Assembly: GCF_029626175.1 (NCBI RefSeq)
Contig: NZ_JARUBM010000002.1
Coordinates: 4,915,001 to 4,979,000, forward strand
DNA: 64,000 nt
Direction: 5' to 3'
Source: Micromonospora sp. WMMD1082
GTDB lineage: Bacteria; Actinomycetota; Actinomycetes; Mycobacteriales; Micromonosporaceae
The notes beneath the pieces are model-generated. The model made no database searches and was not told where the DNA came from. It saw only the letters and a program-made list of their open reading frames with translations. Positions within the stretch are counted from its first letter, which is position 1; each line of letters opens with the position of its first letter. Made by a program: the position numbers and the translations under genes. This document shows positions 51,892 through 60,800 of the stretch, in pieces.

Positions 51892-53201
51892 ACGGTGTCG
51901 ACGGCGACCTCGGCGCCCGGCTGCGCCGGCTGCGTACGGCGCGCGAACTCACCCAGCGGGCACTCGCCGAACCCCGCTACACGGCGGCGTACGTCTCGGC
52001 GGTGGAGAGTGGCCGGCGGATCCCCTCGGGCGACGCGGTGGCCCACTTCGCCGACCGGCTGGGGGTGACCGCGGCGGACCTGACCACCGGCCGTTCCCCG
52101 GCCGACCGGGTACGTCTGCTGCTGCGGCTGGTCCGGGTCGACTGCGCCGCCGCGACCGACCCGGCACCGGTCGCGCCGCGCTACCGGGAGATCGCGTCGG
52201 ACGCGCTGGCGCTCGACGAGCCGGTCTTTGCCGCCTGGGCCCACCTGGGGCTCGCCGGTGCCGCCCAGCGGGCGGGCGAGCTGGACGCGGCGGCGAGGCA
52301 GGTGGACCGGGCCGACGCCCTGCTGGCCGACGCGCCGCCGCAGCTGCGTGCCGAGGTGGTGGTGGCCCGCGCTGGCGTGGTGGCGCGGGCCGGTGAACCC
52401 CGCTACGCGACGTATCTGCTCACCGAGGCGCGGGACGCCCTGTTGCGCGACGGGTACCCGGATCCGCCGGCGCTGCTCGCCCTGCACGCGGAGCTGGCGC
52501 TCTGGCATGGCGTACTCGATGACGAGCCGGCGGCTGCGGCGGCGGCGGACGAGGCGCTGGCCCTGGCCGTGCTGCCGGACCCGGCCCGGGTGGCGCGGCT
52601 GCACCTGACGGTCGCCGACTCCCTGCTCGGCGAGGGGCGTGTCGCGGCCGCCGAGACGGCGGCCGAACAGGCCCGGCAGGCGGCCCGGCAGGCGGCGGCG
52701 AGCGGTCAGCTGTCCGCCTGCCACCGGGCCCGCGGTCGGGGCCGGTGGGTCGCCGGGGACGTGGCCGGCGCGTTGGCGGACCTCACCACGGCACACGCCG
52801 GCTCGGTCTCGGCCGGGCAGCCGCTGGTGGCCGCCGAGATCGGGGTGGAGTTGGCCGACGTGTACCGCACGCTCGGCCAGCCGCGCCAGGCCAGCGAGTC
52901 GCTGCGGCCGGCGCTCGCGGCCGATGATGCCGGGGTGGCGGCCGGTGCGGCGCGGGTGCGGGGTCTGCTGAGCGCGGACGCCGGCGACCGGGCCGGTGCG
53001 GAGCGGGATCTCCGGTCGGCGATCGGGGGCTACCGGACCGCGGGCCGGCGCCGGGAGTTGGCCACCACGGTGCTGCTGCTGGCCGACTGGCTACGCCGGT
53101 GGGATCGGCCCGACGCCGCCCTCGACCTGATGCGCGAGGGACTGTACGAGGTGGAGCTGCTCGGCGAGCGGCCGGTTCCGGCGCACCGCCCGGGAACCTG
53201 A
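51888..53201 (+). CDS. XRE-family regulator with TPR domain (second of pair)
   Basis: A 437-residue paralogue of the preceding protein. The HTH at residues 8-66 reads RLRRLRTARELTQRALAEPR, then YVSAVESGRRIPSGDAVAHF. The TPR solenoid follows with ARQVDRADALLADAPPQL, ETAAEQARQAARQAAASGQL and AERDLRSAIGGYRTAGRRRE. The two HTH regions align closely while the TPR parts differ, suggesting duplication with divergence of the sensing part or a heteromeric pair. It starts with GTG overlapping the previous TGA. The secreted protease gene lies 130 bp downstream behind its own promoter. Confidence 0.88.
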   Translation: MNGVDGDLGARLRRLRTARELTQRALAEPRYTAAYVSAVESGRRIPSGDAVAHFADRLGVTAADLTTGRSPADRVRLLLRLVRVDCAAATDPAPVAPRYREIASDALALDEPVFAAWAHLGLAGAAQRAGELDAAARQVDRADALLADAPPQLRAEVVVARAGVVARAGEPRYATYLLTEARDALLRDGYPDPPALLALHAELALWHGVLDDEPAAAAAADEALALAVLPDPARVARLHLTVADSLLGEGRVAAAETAAEQARQAARQAAASGQLSACHRARGRGRWVAGDVAGALADLTTAHAGSVSAGQPLVAAEIGVELADVYRTLGQPRQASESLRPALAADDAGVAAGAARVRGLLSADAGDRAGAERDLRSAIGGYRTAGRRRELATTVLLLADWLRRWDRPDAALDLMREGLYEVELLGERPVPAHRPGT

Positions 53202-53227
53202 CCGGCCGGCCTGGCCTTTTCTGCGTA

Positions 53228-53256
53228 TTGACGGGCTCGGATGCCTGCCCTACCGT
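53228..53256 (+). promoter_or_regulatory. Promoter of the secreted protease gene
   Basis: TTGACG (53228-53233) and TACCGT (53251-53256) are separated by 17 bases, close to the housekeeping-sigma consensus. The leader to ATG 53332 would be about 70 bases. Confidence 0.6.
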
Positions 53257-53331
53257 GGGCAACACGGGTAGCAACAAGAGTTAACAACTAGGTAGCCCAC
53301 CCGCATCCCTCTCCCGAGTGAGGAGACCCCC

Positions 53332-54684
53332 ATGCGTCGACGACCAGCCGTAACGCTGGCAACCCTCAGCGCCAGCGTCCTGGTGCTGACCCTGACCCTG
53401 ACCGCCCGGGCCGACGCCGACGTCGCCGGCCCGGCCGCCCCCGCCGCCCCCGCCGTGGCCGCACCCGACGGCATCGCCCCGGAGATGTTCGCCGCGCTGC
53501 AACGCGACCTGCGGCTGACCCCGCACCAGGCCCGCGCCCGCCTGGACACCGACGTCCGGGCGAGCCGGATCCAGGAGGTCCTGCGGACCACTCTCGACAG
53601 CCGCTACGGCGGCACCTGGATCCCCAGCCGAGGCGACACCGTGGCCGTGGGCGTCACCAGCGCCGCCGACGCCGCCACCGTGCGCGCCCTCGGCGCGGAG
53701 CCGGTCCGCGTCGTCCACACTGAACGGGACCTGGACGAAGCGGTCGACCGGCTCAACCGGCGCGCCGTCGCCGCACCCGACGCCGTGGTCGGCTGGTACG
53801 CTGACCTGCCCGCCAACGCCGTCGTGGTGCTGGCCCAGGCCGGCGGCGCGGCGACGGCGCGCGCGTTCGCCGCAAAGGCCGGCCTGCCGGCCGATGCCGT
53901 ACGCGTCGAGACCACCAACGAGTCGCCGAGGCCGTACATCGACGTGATCGGCGGCAACGCCTACTACACGGGCAGCAGCCGCTGCTCGATCGGCTTCTCG
54001 GTCAACGGCGGCTTCGTCACCGCCGGCCACTGCGGGCGGGTGGGTGCCCGCACGTCACAGCCGGCCGGCACGGTACGCGGCTCGACCTTCCCCGGCCGCG
54101 ACTACGCCTGGGTGCAGGTGGACGCCGGCAACACCCCGCGCGGGCTGGTCAACAACTACAGCGGCGGCACGGTGGCGGTGGCCGGCAGCGTGGAGGCCGC
54201 GATCGGGGCGGCGGTCTGCCGGTCCGGCTCAACCACCGGCTGGCGGTGCGGCACCATCCAGCAGAAGAACGCCTCGGTCACCTACCCCGAGGGCACCGTC
54301 TCCGGCCTGACCCGCAGCAACGCCTGCGCCGAACCGGGCGACTCCGGCGGCTCCTGGCTGTCGGGCAGCCAGGCCCAGGGAGTCACCTCGGGCGGCTCGG
54401 GCAACTGCCGCACCGGCGGCACGATGTACTTCCAGCCGGTGAACCCGATCCTGGCCGCGTACGGGCTGACCCTGGTCACCTCCGGCGGCCCGGGACCGTC
54501 GCCGACGCCGACCGCCGGACCGACCACCCCGCCGCCCGGCTCGACCACCTGGCAGGCCGGCACCACGTACGCGACCGGCGCGACGGTCACCTACGCCGGT
54601 GTCTCGTACCGCTGCCTCCAGGGGCACACCGCACAGGTCGGCTGGGAGCCGCCGATCGTCCCGGCGCTCTGGCAGCGCATCTGA
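53332..54684 (+). CDS. Secreted S1-family (streptogrisin-like) serine protease with carbohydrate-binding tail
   Basis: A 450-residue preproprotease. A signal peptide covers about residues 1-27. A propeptide of about 150 residues of the alpha-lytic type follows (PEMFAALQRDLRLTPHQARA). The chymotrypsin-like domain has His233 in TAGHCG, Asp257 in RDYAWVQ and Ser338 in GDSGGSW, with six cysteines. A Pro/Thr-rich linker near 385-402 leads to a C-terminal CBM5/12-like module (TTWQAGTTYATGATVTYAGV and GHTAQVGWEPPIVPALW) that binds chitin or cellulose. ATG 53332 follows GAGGAG. It lies behind the XRE-TPR pair and before a hairpin terminator. Confidence 0.93.
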   Translation: MRRRPAVTLATLSASVLVLTLTLTARADADVAGPAAPAAPAVAAPDGIAPEMFAALQRDLRLTPHQARARLDTDVRASRIQEVLRTTLDSRYGGTWIPSRGDTVAVGVTSAADAATVRALGAEPVRVVHTERDLDEAVDRLNRRAVAAPDAVVGWYADLPANAVVVLAQAGGAATARAFAAKAGLPADAVRVETTNESPRPYIDVIGGNAYYTGSSRCSIGFSVNGGFVTAGHCGRVGARTSQPAGTVRGSTFPGRDYAWVQVDAGNTPRGLVNNYSGGTVAVAGSVEAAIGAAVCRSGSTTGWRCGTIQQKNASVTYPEGTVSGLTRSNACAEPGDSGGSWLSGSQAQGVTSGGSGNCRTGGTMYFQPVNPILAAYGLTLVTSGGPGPSPTPTAGPTTPPPGSTTWQAGTTYATGATVTYAGVSYRCLQGHTAQVGWEPPIVPALWQRI

Positions 54685-54704
54685 TCCGCGTACCCCGGCT
54701 CAAC

Positions 54705-54733
54705 CGGGCCCGGCCGCGAGGTGGCCGGGCCCG
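54705..54733 (+). terminator. Terminator hairpin after the protease gene
   Basis: A perfect 11-bp stem (CGGGCCCGGCC and GGCCGGGCCCG) with a 7-base loop, 20 bases after the stop. Confidence 0.75.
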
Positions 54734-54869
54734 ACGCTGCGTGATCACGGACTGCACACATGATCTTCCTGACAGTACCGACCAAAAGCCGCAGGCTGCC
54801 GTTCCAAGGCGTTGACAGGTCGAAATATGTGAGCGAAGGTGGTGATCATTTTCGCGGGGAGGGCCTACT

Positions 54870-57728
54870 TTGGCGCATCTATTGTCCTTTTCGCCAGGCA
54901 AGCCGCAGTCACGGCGGCCGTCTTGGTTGGCGGTCACGCTCGCCGCCTCGTTGATCGGGTCGGGGCTTGGGGTGGTCGTCGGCGAGCCCGGGACCGCACT
55001 GGCGACATCATCGTCGGCGCCGAATTGTTCGGTGGCGGAGGCTGTGGATGAGGCGGCTGCTGCGGCGCTGGCTGCCGAGTGTGGTGTGTCGGTGGAGGCG
55101 TTGAGTGAGCGGACCGAGTTTGAGCAGGTGGTGGTAGATCCCTCCGGTACGCAGACGGTGACGGTGGCGGCGGTGCCGCAGCGGGTGCGTCGGGGCGATG
55201 GTTCGTGGGCGGCGATTGACCCGACCTTGTCGGTGGCGGGTGGTGTGGTGGTGCCGGCGGCGACGCTGGCGGATGTTCGTTTCTCGGCTGGTGGGTCGGG
55301 GCCGTTGGCGACGTGGTGGGAGGGTGGTTCTTCGTTCACGGTGTCGTGGCCGTTGGGGGCGTTGCCCGCGCCGCGGCTGATTGGTGCGACCGCTGTGTAT
55401 GAGGGTGTGCTGCCTGGGGTGAATCTGCATGTGACGGCGTTGCGGGAGGGGTTTTCGCATGCGGTGGAGATTGTGACTCCGGCTGCGGCGGCTAACCCGG
55501 CGGTGCGTCAGATCCGGTACGCACTTGGTGGGGATCTCCAGGTCGAGTCGGATGCCGGTGGTGGGCTGCGGCTGGTTGATCCGGTGGGGGAGACGGTGGC
55601 GGTCACCCATGCGGCGTCGATGTGGGACTCGTCGGTGGATCCGGCGATCGCGGGTGAGGTGATCTCGGCGCGTGGCGGTGGTCAGACGGAGGTCGAGCCG
55701 GCGACGGGTGCGGAGCCGAGCGTCACGTCGCGGCGGGTGGGCGTCGCGGTGGAGGTCGATGACGGTGACCTGACGGTGTTTGCGGATGAGGCGATGTTGG
55801 CCGATCCGGAGGTGGCGTGGCCGGTGTTTGTGGATCCGCCGTTCAATGGGTTGCGGTCGAAGTGGGCGTATGCGAACAACGCGAACAAGAACTGGGATGT
55901 GGGTAACCGGGCGTGGGTGGGTCGTAATTCGTACGACGGGGTGTTGTATCGGTCGTTTTTCGATTTCAACGTCTCGACCTTGCGGGGCACGCAGATCCTG
56001 TCGGCGAAGGTGACCATGAAGTTGGATCATTCGTGGTCGTGTGATCCGACGTGGGTGCACCTGTATCGGACGAATACGGATGGGATCACGGTGTCCAGCG
56101 GTGGGCGGATGGCGTGGTCGACGCGGCCGTTGCCGTCGTCGCATTGGTTGGATTCGTGGGAGGGCAACGCGAACGAGGCCGGTGGCTGCGGTTCGATCCA
56201 GCCGGACGCGGATGCGGTGTTCGAGGGTTCGACGCTGAAGAACGATGTGCAGGCGCGGGCGACGGCGAACGCGACGACGTACACGGTCGGGTTGTGTGCC
56301 TGTAACAGTGCCGGTGAGCTTGAGGCGACGCAGAGCCGGTGGAAGAAGTTCTTCACGAACCAGACGTACCTGGTTGCGACGTATGACAAGAAGCCGAACG
56401 CGCCGGTGGCGCAGGCGTTCTTGACGACGACGGACTGTTACAAGGCGTGTACGTCGCCGGCGGTAGTGCGGACGACGACGCCGACGTTGCGGGTGAACGT
56501 GTCGGACCCGTACAACGGGAACCTGCGGACCACGTTCGAGGTGCGTACGTCGGCGTCGGCGTCGGCGACGCTGGTGGCGGGTAACGCGTCGGCGCCGGTG
56601 ACGACAGCGGCACCGGGTACTGCGACGTGGCGGGTGCCGTCCGGGTTGGCCAACGGGTCGACCTATTACTGGCGGGCGCAGTCCAGGGACGAGAACAATC
56701 TGGTCGGTGACTGGTCGGGGTGGCAGACGGTGAGTGTGGACACGTCGCCGCCGGCCGTCTCCTCGGTGTCCTCGACGCAGTACCCGCTGCGGGAATGGGG
56801 TGCGGTGCTGGGCACCTCGGGCACGTTCGCGGTCAGTGCCGGGTCGGATGTCGCGGACTTCACCTGGTGGGTGGACAGCGGCTCGGCGACCACGGTCGCC
56901 GCGTCCGGTACGAGCCCGAAGACGACGTCGGTGACGCACACGCCGGTGACGGACATGGTTCACACGCTGAACGTGACGGCCAAGGACGTCGCCGGTAACA
57001 CCAGTCCGACGCACCTGCATCAGTTCTGGGTGTCGCCAGTGCCGAACAGGTACTCCCGCTGGAAGTTCGACGAGGCGTCGGGGACGACGGCGGCGGACTC
57101 AGGATCGGGCGGCAGCGCCCTGACGCCGGGAACGCTGACGGGCTCTGCCTCGTTCGTGTCGGGCTATCTCGGCAACGCGGCATCGTTCACCGGGGCCGGC
57201 GGTCAGATCACCACGAGCGGACCGGTGCTGGACACCACCAAGAGCTTTACGGTGATGGCCTGGGTCCGCGCGTCGGATCTGGGGGCGAACGACTTCCAAA
57301 CCGTGGTGAGCCAGGACGGTACAACGTCCAGCCGGTTCCAGGTGCAGTACCGCAAGGACGCCAACGGCGGTGCGGGTGGCTGGTGCTTCACCATGCGCAG
57401 CACCGATGGCGGCGGACCCACCATGGCGTGCGCGAACGGGTCCGCGTGGGGACTTCCCGTCGAGGGTGTCTGGGTTCACTTGGCCGGCGTATACGACGCA
57501 ACCGCGAGCAAGATTCGGGTGTACGTGATGGGCGACCCCGTCAGCTGTGGTGGTGAGACCGCCGAGACATCCTTCGCCGGAACATGGTCGGCGACCGGCC
57601 CGTTCGTGATCGGCCGGGCGAAGACATCTGGCGCCGAAGTCGACCGTTGGCGCGGCGAAATCGATGACGTTCACGCCTTCCAACGGACCCTTGCGGACTG
57701 GGAAATCTGCCAGCAAGCCGCCCAATAA
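54870..57728 (+). CDS. Secreted LamG-domain protein, RHS-associated
   Basis: A 952-residue exported protein. After a basic start, a signal segment (WLAVTLAASLIGSGLGVVVG, about 19-38) is followed by a 280-residue beta-rich region of unknown fold. Residues about 325-505 resemble a DNRLRE-type domain (NGLRSKWAYANNANKNWDVG, RSFFDFNVSTLRG). A fibronectin-like region is near 510-700, and a concanavalin-like LamG domain fills 727-950 (YSRWKFDEASGTTAADSGSG, FTVMAWVRASD, EIDDVHAFQRTLADWE). TTG 54870 is chosen for its strong GGGGAGGG site at 54856-54863. Proteins of this kind commonly precede RHS proteins in actinomycetes. The first two thirds use G/T-ending codons heavily, unlike the C-terminal part. 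Confidence 0.85.
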   Translation: MAHLLSFSPGKPQSRRPSWLAVTLAASLIGSGLGVVVGEPGTALATSSSAPNCSVAEAVDEAAAAALAAECGVSVEALSERTEFEQVVVDPSGTQTVTVAAVPQRVRRGDGSWAAIDPTLSVAGGVVVPAATLADVRFSAGGSGPLATWWEGGSSFTVSWPLGALPAPRLIGATAVYEGVLPGVNLHVTALREGFSHAVEIVTPAAAANPAVRQIRYALGGDLQVESDAGGGLRLVDPVGETVAVTHAASMWDSSVDPAIAGEVISARGGGQTEVEPATGAEPSVTSRRVGVAVEVDDGDLTVFADEAMLADPEVAWPVFVDPPFNGLRSKWAYANNANKNWDVGNRAWVGRNSYDGVLYRSFFDFNVSTLRGTQILSAKVTMKLDHSWSCDPTWVHLYRTNTDGITVSSGGRMAWSTRPLPSSHWLDSWEGNANEAGGCGSIQPDADAVFEGSTLKNDVQARATANATTYTVGLCACNSAGELEATQSRWKKFFTNQTYLVATYDKKPNAPVAQAFLTTTDCYKACTSPAVVRTTTPTLRVNVSDPYNGNLRTTFEVRTSASASATLVAGNASAPVTTAAPGTATWRVPSGLANGSTYYWRAQSRDENNLVGDWSGWQTVSVDTSPPAVSSVSSTQYPLREWGAVLGTSGTFAVSAGSDVADFTWWVDSGSATTVAASGTSPKTTSVTHTPVTDMVHTLNVTAKDVAGNTSPTHLHQFWVSPVPNRYSRWKFDEASGTTAADSGSGGSALTPGTLTGSASFVSGYLGNAASFTGAGGQITTSGPVLDTTKSFTVMAWVRASDLGANDFQTVVSQDGTTSSRFQVQYRKDANGGAGGWCFTMRSTDGGGPTMACANGSAWGLPVEGVWVHLAGVYDATASKIRVYVMGDPVSCGGETAETSFAGTWSATGPFVIGRAKTSGAEVDRWRGEIDDVHAFQRTLADWEICQQAAQ

Positions 57729-57888
57729 CCCATCCGACCCGGATTCCGGGCGGCCGAGCCGCCATCAAAGGGCCATGCTCGACGGCCCACGTCGGCGAGG
57801 CTGCCCGGAGTCCTGAACGCACGTGTTGTCGGCTCGTCACGTTCCACGTCCGGTTCGTCGCTAAGAGCATGCATAGGGGAGCAGCGCT

Positions 57889-60800
57889 ATGAGGGTTGAG
57901 GTCGATGGTCCGCTGCGGCGGATGACAGCAGAGCCCGGCGTCGGGCGTCGGTGGCGGTGGTTGTCCGCGCCGTTGGCGGTGGTGTTGGCGGTGACGTTGT
58001 TCGACCAGCCGTCGGCTGCCGAGGCGGCGCCGACGTGGGAGCCGCCGAAGCCGAAGGATGTTGCCGGGCTGCGGGTGACCGACGCGAAGCCGGAAGCCGC
58101 TCGCGCGGCGTCCTTTCCCGAGTCATGGGCAGTGCGGGGCCCTCGTCCGGTGACCTGGCCGCAGGCGGGCGCGGCGGCGGCCCGCCCCACCGTGGCCGGT
58201 GCGCACAGGGCCGGTGATCTGCCGGTGACGGTGTCCGCGGTGGAGCCGGAGGGCTTGGGTGCGCGGGGCGTAACCGGGCCGGAAGCGGTATCGGTGCGGG
58301 TGTTCGACCGGGCGGCCACGGCGCGGGCGGGTGTGCAGGGCGTGCTGTTGAGCCTGGGCCGCTCGGACGGCAAGCCGGGCGTCGGTCGGGTTGCGGTCGG
58401 GGTGGACTACTCAGGGTTCGCGCACGCGTTCGGTGGTGACTGGGCGTCGCGACTGCGACTGGTGCAGCGGCCGGCGTGCGCGCTGAGCACGCCACAACTG
58501 GCGGAGTGCCAGACGTCTACACCCGTGCCGACGGTGAACGACCTGCAAGCGTCGACGGTGTCGGCGCAGGTAGGTCTGTCGGATGAGGCAGTGACGCTGC
58601 TGGCCGTGCAGGCGGACTCGGGTGGCGACAACGGTGACTACAAGGCCACCGACCTGTCGCCGGCCGGGACCTGGGACGTGTCGACCCAGAGCGGTGACTT
58701 CTCCTGGTCGTACGAGATGCGGATGCCCCCGGGGTTGGGTGGTCCCGAGCCGACAGTGAGCCTCGCCTATTCGTCGGGCAGTGTGGACGGGTTGACCGCG
58801 ATGTCGAACAACCAGGGCGGCTGGGTCGGCGACGGCTGGGCATCCTGGCCAGGCTTCATCGAACGGCGTTACGCGTCCTGCGCGGACGACAACCCCGGCC
58901 ACAAGACCGGTGACCTGTGCTGGTTCAACGACAACGCCACGCTGTCGATGAACGGCCGGGCGGGTGAGCTGATCCGCGACGGTGCGGTGTGGCGGCTGAA
59001 GAACGACGACGGCACCAAGATCGAGCGACTCACCGACTCGGCTCGCGGCAACGGGGACAACGACAACGAGTACTGGAAGATGACCACCACCGACGGGGTG
59101 CAGTACTACTTCGGTTACCACCGGCTGCCAGGCTGGTCCTCCGGTGATCCGGTGACCGACTCGACGTGGACGGCCCCGGTGTATGGCAACAACTCCGGCG
59201 AGCCGTGCTACGACTCGACGTTCGCCAACGCCCACTGTGATCAGGGCTGGAGGTGGAACCTGGACTACGTAGTCGACCCGAACAACAACTCCCTGGCGTA
59301 CTTCTACAAGAAGGAGACCGGGGCGTACGGGCGGAACATGACACCGACCCAGCGCACCACCTACGACCGGGGCGGCTACCTGGACCGCATCGAGTACGGC
59401 ATGCGCAGGGGCTCCGAGTACAGCGCGGCCGCACCGCTGCGGGTCATGTTCGAGACCAAGGAACGTTGCCTGTCGAACTGCTGGACGGGCACCGCCTGGA
59501 CGTCGGACCCGAGACCGGCCTCCTGGCCGGACACGCCGTGGGACCAGTACTGCAAGGCGTCTCCCTGCACCGAGCTGAACGCGCCGACGTTCTGGTCGGC
59601 CCGGCGGCTGACGAAGGTCACCGCGCAGCTGCGCAACGGCACCTCGTCGTACCGGGATGTGGAGTCGTGGGCGTTGCGGCAGGAGTTCATCAACGCCGGC
59701 ACCGGTGAAGGCACCCCGATGTGGCTGCGCGGGGTCACCCGCACCGGGCACGTCACCACCGCCGGTGGTGTCGCTGTCTCCGACCCGGAGATCGCCTTCA
59801 ACCCCGGAGCCGAACCGCTGGCCAACCGGGTCGACGGGCCGTCAGACCAGCGCACCGAGTTGAACCGGTGGCGGATCAAGCAGATCCGTACCGAGTCCGG
59901 CGGGGACATCCTGATCACCTACTCGGGCCACGACTGCACGCGCGGCAGCCTGCCGACGCCGCACTCGAACACCAAACGGTGCATGCCGGCGTACTTCTCC
60001 TGGCCCGGCAGCGGCGACCCGACACTCGACTGGTTCCACAAGTACGTGGTGACCCGCATCGACCAGGACGACCTCGTCACCGACCAACCCAACCAGACCA
60101 CCTTCTACGACTACCTCGACAACCCGGCCTGGGCATACAACACCGACGAGTTGACCAAGGACAAGCACCGCACCTGGGGCGACTGGCGCGGCTACGGCCG
60201 CGTACGGGTCCGCCAGGGCGACCCGACCAGCGGCGTGCAGACCGCCGTCGAGTACCGCTACCTACGCGGCATGCACGGCGACAAACAACCCACCGGCACC
60301 CGCACCGTGCAGGTGCCGGATACCTGGGGCGGATCGATCACCGACCACGAAGCACTCCAAGGCTTCCTCCGGCAGGAAATCACCTACAACGGCACCAGTA
60401 GCAGCGGCGTCATTGGTGCCGAGGTGTCCTCCACGGTGAACGAACCTTGGAGGTTGGGTCCGACCGCCACCCGCACGCGTAACGGAGTGACCACCAACGC
60501 GTGGAAGGTCGACACCGCCTCGACCCTCACCCGCACCGCGCTCGCAGCCGGCGGCTTCCGCACCACCAAGACCGCGACGGCCTACAACTCGGACGGCTTC
60601 CCCCAGGAAGTGGACGATGTCGGCGACGAAAACGTCACAGGGGACGAAACCTGCACGCGGATCAGCTATGCCCGTAACGCGACTACGTGGATGCTCGACC
60701 GGGTCAGCCAGACCGAAGTGCTCTCCGGCACGTGTGCAGCCGCGGCGGCACCGGCGAACCCGACCACGGTCCTGAAACGGACACGGGCCTTCTACGACAG

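Noticed and set aside
53241..53291. 16-codon ORF in the protease promoter region as a signal peptide precursor
   Set aside because: It begins inside the -35/-10 spacer, lacks a ribosome site and is not signal-like.
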